Assembly (NCBI RefSeq): GCF_050948175.1
Contig: NC_135208.1
Location: 1,922,001-1,986,000, forward strand
Reading direction: 5' to 3'
Length of the DNA stretch: 64,000 nt
Source: Xylocopa sonorina
Taxonomy: Eukaryota > Arthropoda > Insecta > Hymenoptera > Apidae
Shown piece after piece: positions 63,735 through 64,000 of this stretch. The notes below the pieces were generated by a model. It made no database searches, had not been told where the DNA came from, and worked only from the letters and a program-made list of their open reading frames with translations. Within the stretch, counting starts at the first letter, position 1; every line of letters starts with the position of its first letter. The translations under genes were made by a program, and so were the position numbers.

Positions 63735-64000
63735 GGAAAAAGAACTTGTTAATAGCGTGAGTGAAATTTGAGGAATGTGTACACTTTAGAAAATAATTAA
63801 TATCTTTAAAACTAATAGTGGAATTCTAATGAAACTTGTAAGATAGCTAGAATATAGTATTTCTAAACTATGGTTTAAGTTTAAAAGGAAACAATGAAAC
63901 TTTTAATACATTATGGGCTGGCAACAGCGTCAGTGAAATTTGAGGAATGTGTACACTTTAGAAAAAAGTTAATATCTTCAAAATTAAAAGCAGAATTCCA
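63735..64000. repeat. Two-copy tandem repeat at the window end
   Basis: gtgaaatttgaggaatgtgt followed by acactttagaaaa occurs at ~63760 and ~63937, about 177 bp apart; the second copy is cut by the window. Confidence 0.75.

Overview
The window is animal nuclear DNA, most likely from an insect. The intergenic and intronic sequence is very AT-rich, the single gene has long introns with GT-AG borders, its promoter is a sharp GC- and CpG-rich island, and repeats of the arthropod telomere motif TTAGG occur near the right end. A hymenopteran (bee, ant or wasp) is my best guess. That assignment is inference; no search was run.

There is one recognisable protein gene, on the + strand: the 5' part of the beta-adrenergic-receptor-kinase type G protein-coupled receptor kinase (vertebrate GRK2/GRK3, Drosophila Gprk1). 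Seven coding exons (3624-3736, 47458-47534, 54604-54677, 56932-57033, 62922-62996, 63078-63139, 63222-63273) join in frame to give residues 1-185. These residues align without a gap to the numbering of mammalian GRK2. They cover the N-terminal helix and the RGS-homology (RH) domain. The kinase and PH domains must lie beyond base 64000. Only 555 of 64000 bases are recognisably coding.

Layout: 1-2520 is an upstream tandem array of ~117-bp units, followed by a trinucleotide microsatellite. 2925-3623 is the CpG-island promoter and 5'UTR. Intron 1 (3737-47457, 43.7 kb) is a succession of more than 25 tandem arrays (39-bp to ~270-bp monomers, plus kilobase GA and CT arrays), separated by short unique islands, two copies of a 5S-rRNA-like element and a long inverted repeat. 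Intron 2 (7.1 kb) holds duplicated blocks and a 30-bp array that is open in several frames. Intron 3 (2.3 kb) is nearly all a homogeneous 222-bp array. Intron 4 (5.9 kb) holds copies of a dispersed repeat, a minisatellite that reverses orientation, and a TTAGG-bearing minisatellite that also reverses orientation. Introns 5 and 6 are only 81 and 82 bp. Intron 7 is cut by the window end.

The most interesting features are structural. Several repeat families occur in both orientations within one pre-mRNA (GA versus CT arrays, the 38.5-39.3 kb inverted repeat, the arrays at 58.4-60.9 kb and 61.6-62.8 kb), so the transcript could form long double-stranded RNA. Repeat borders are approximate because they were read by eye. 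Long low-complexity ORFs inside the arrays are treated as artefacts.
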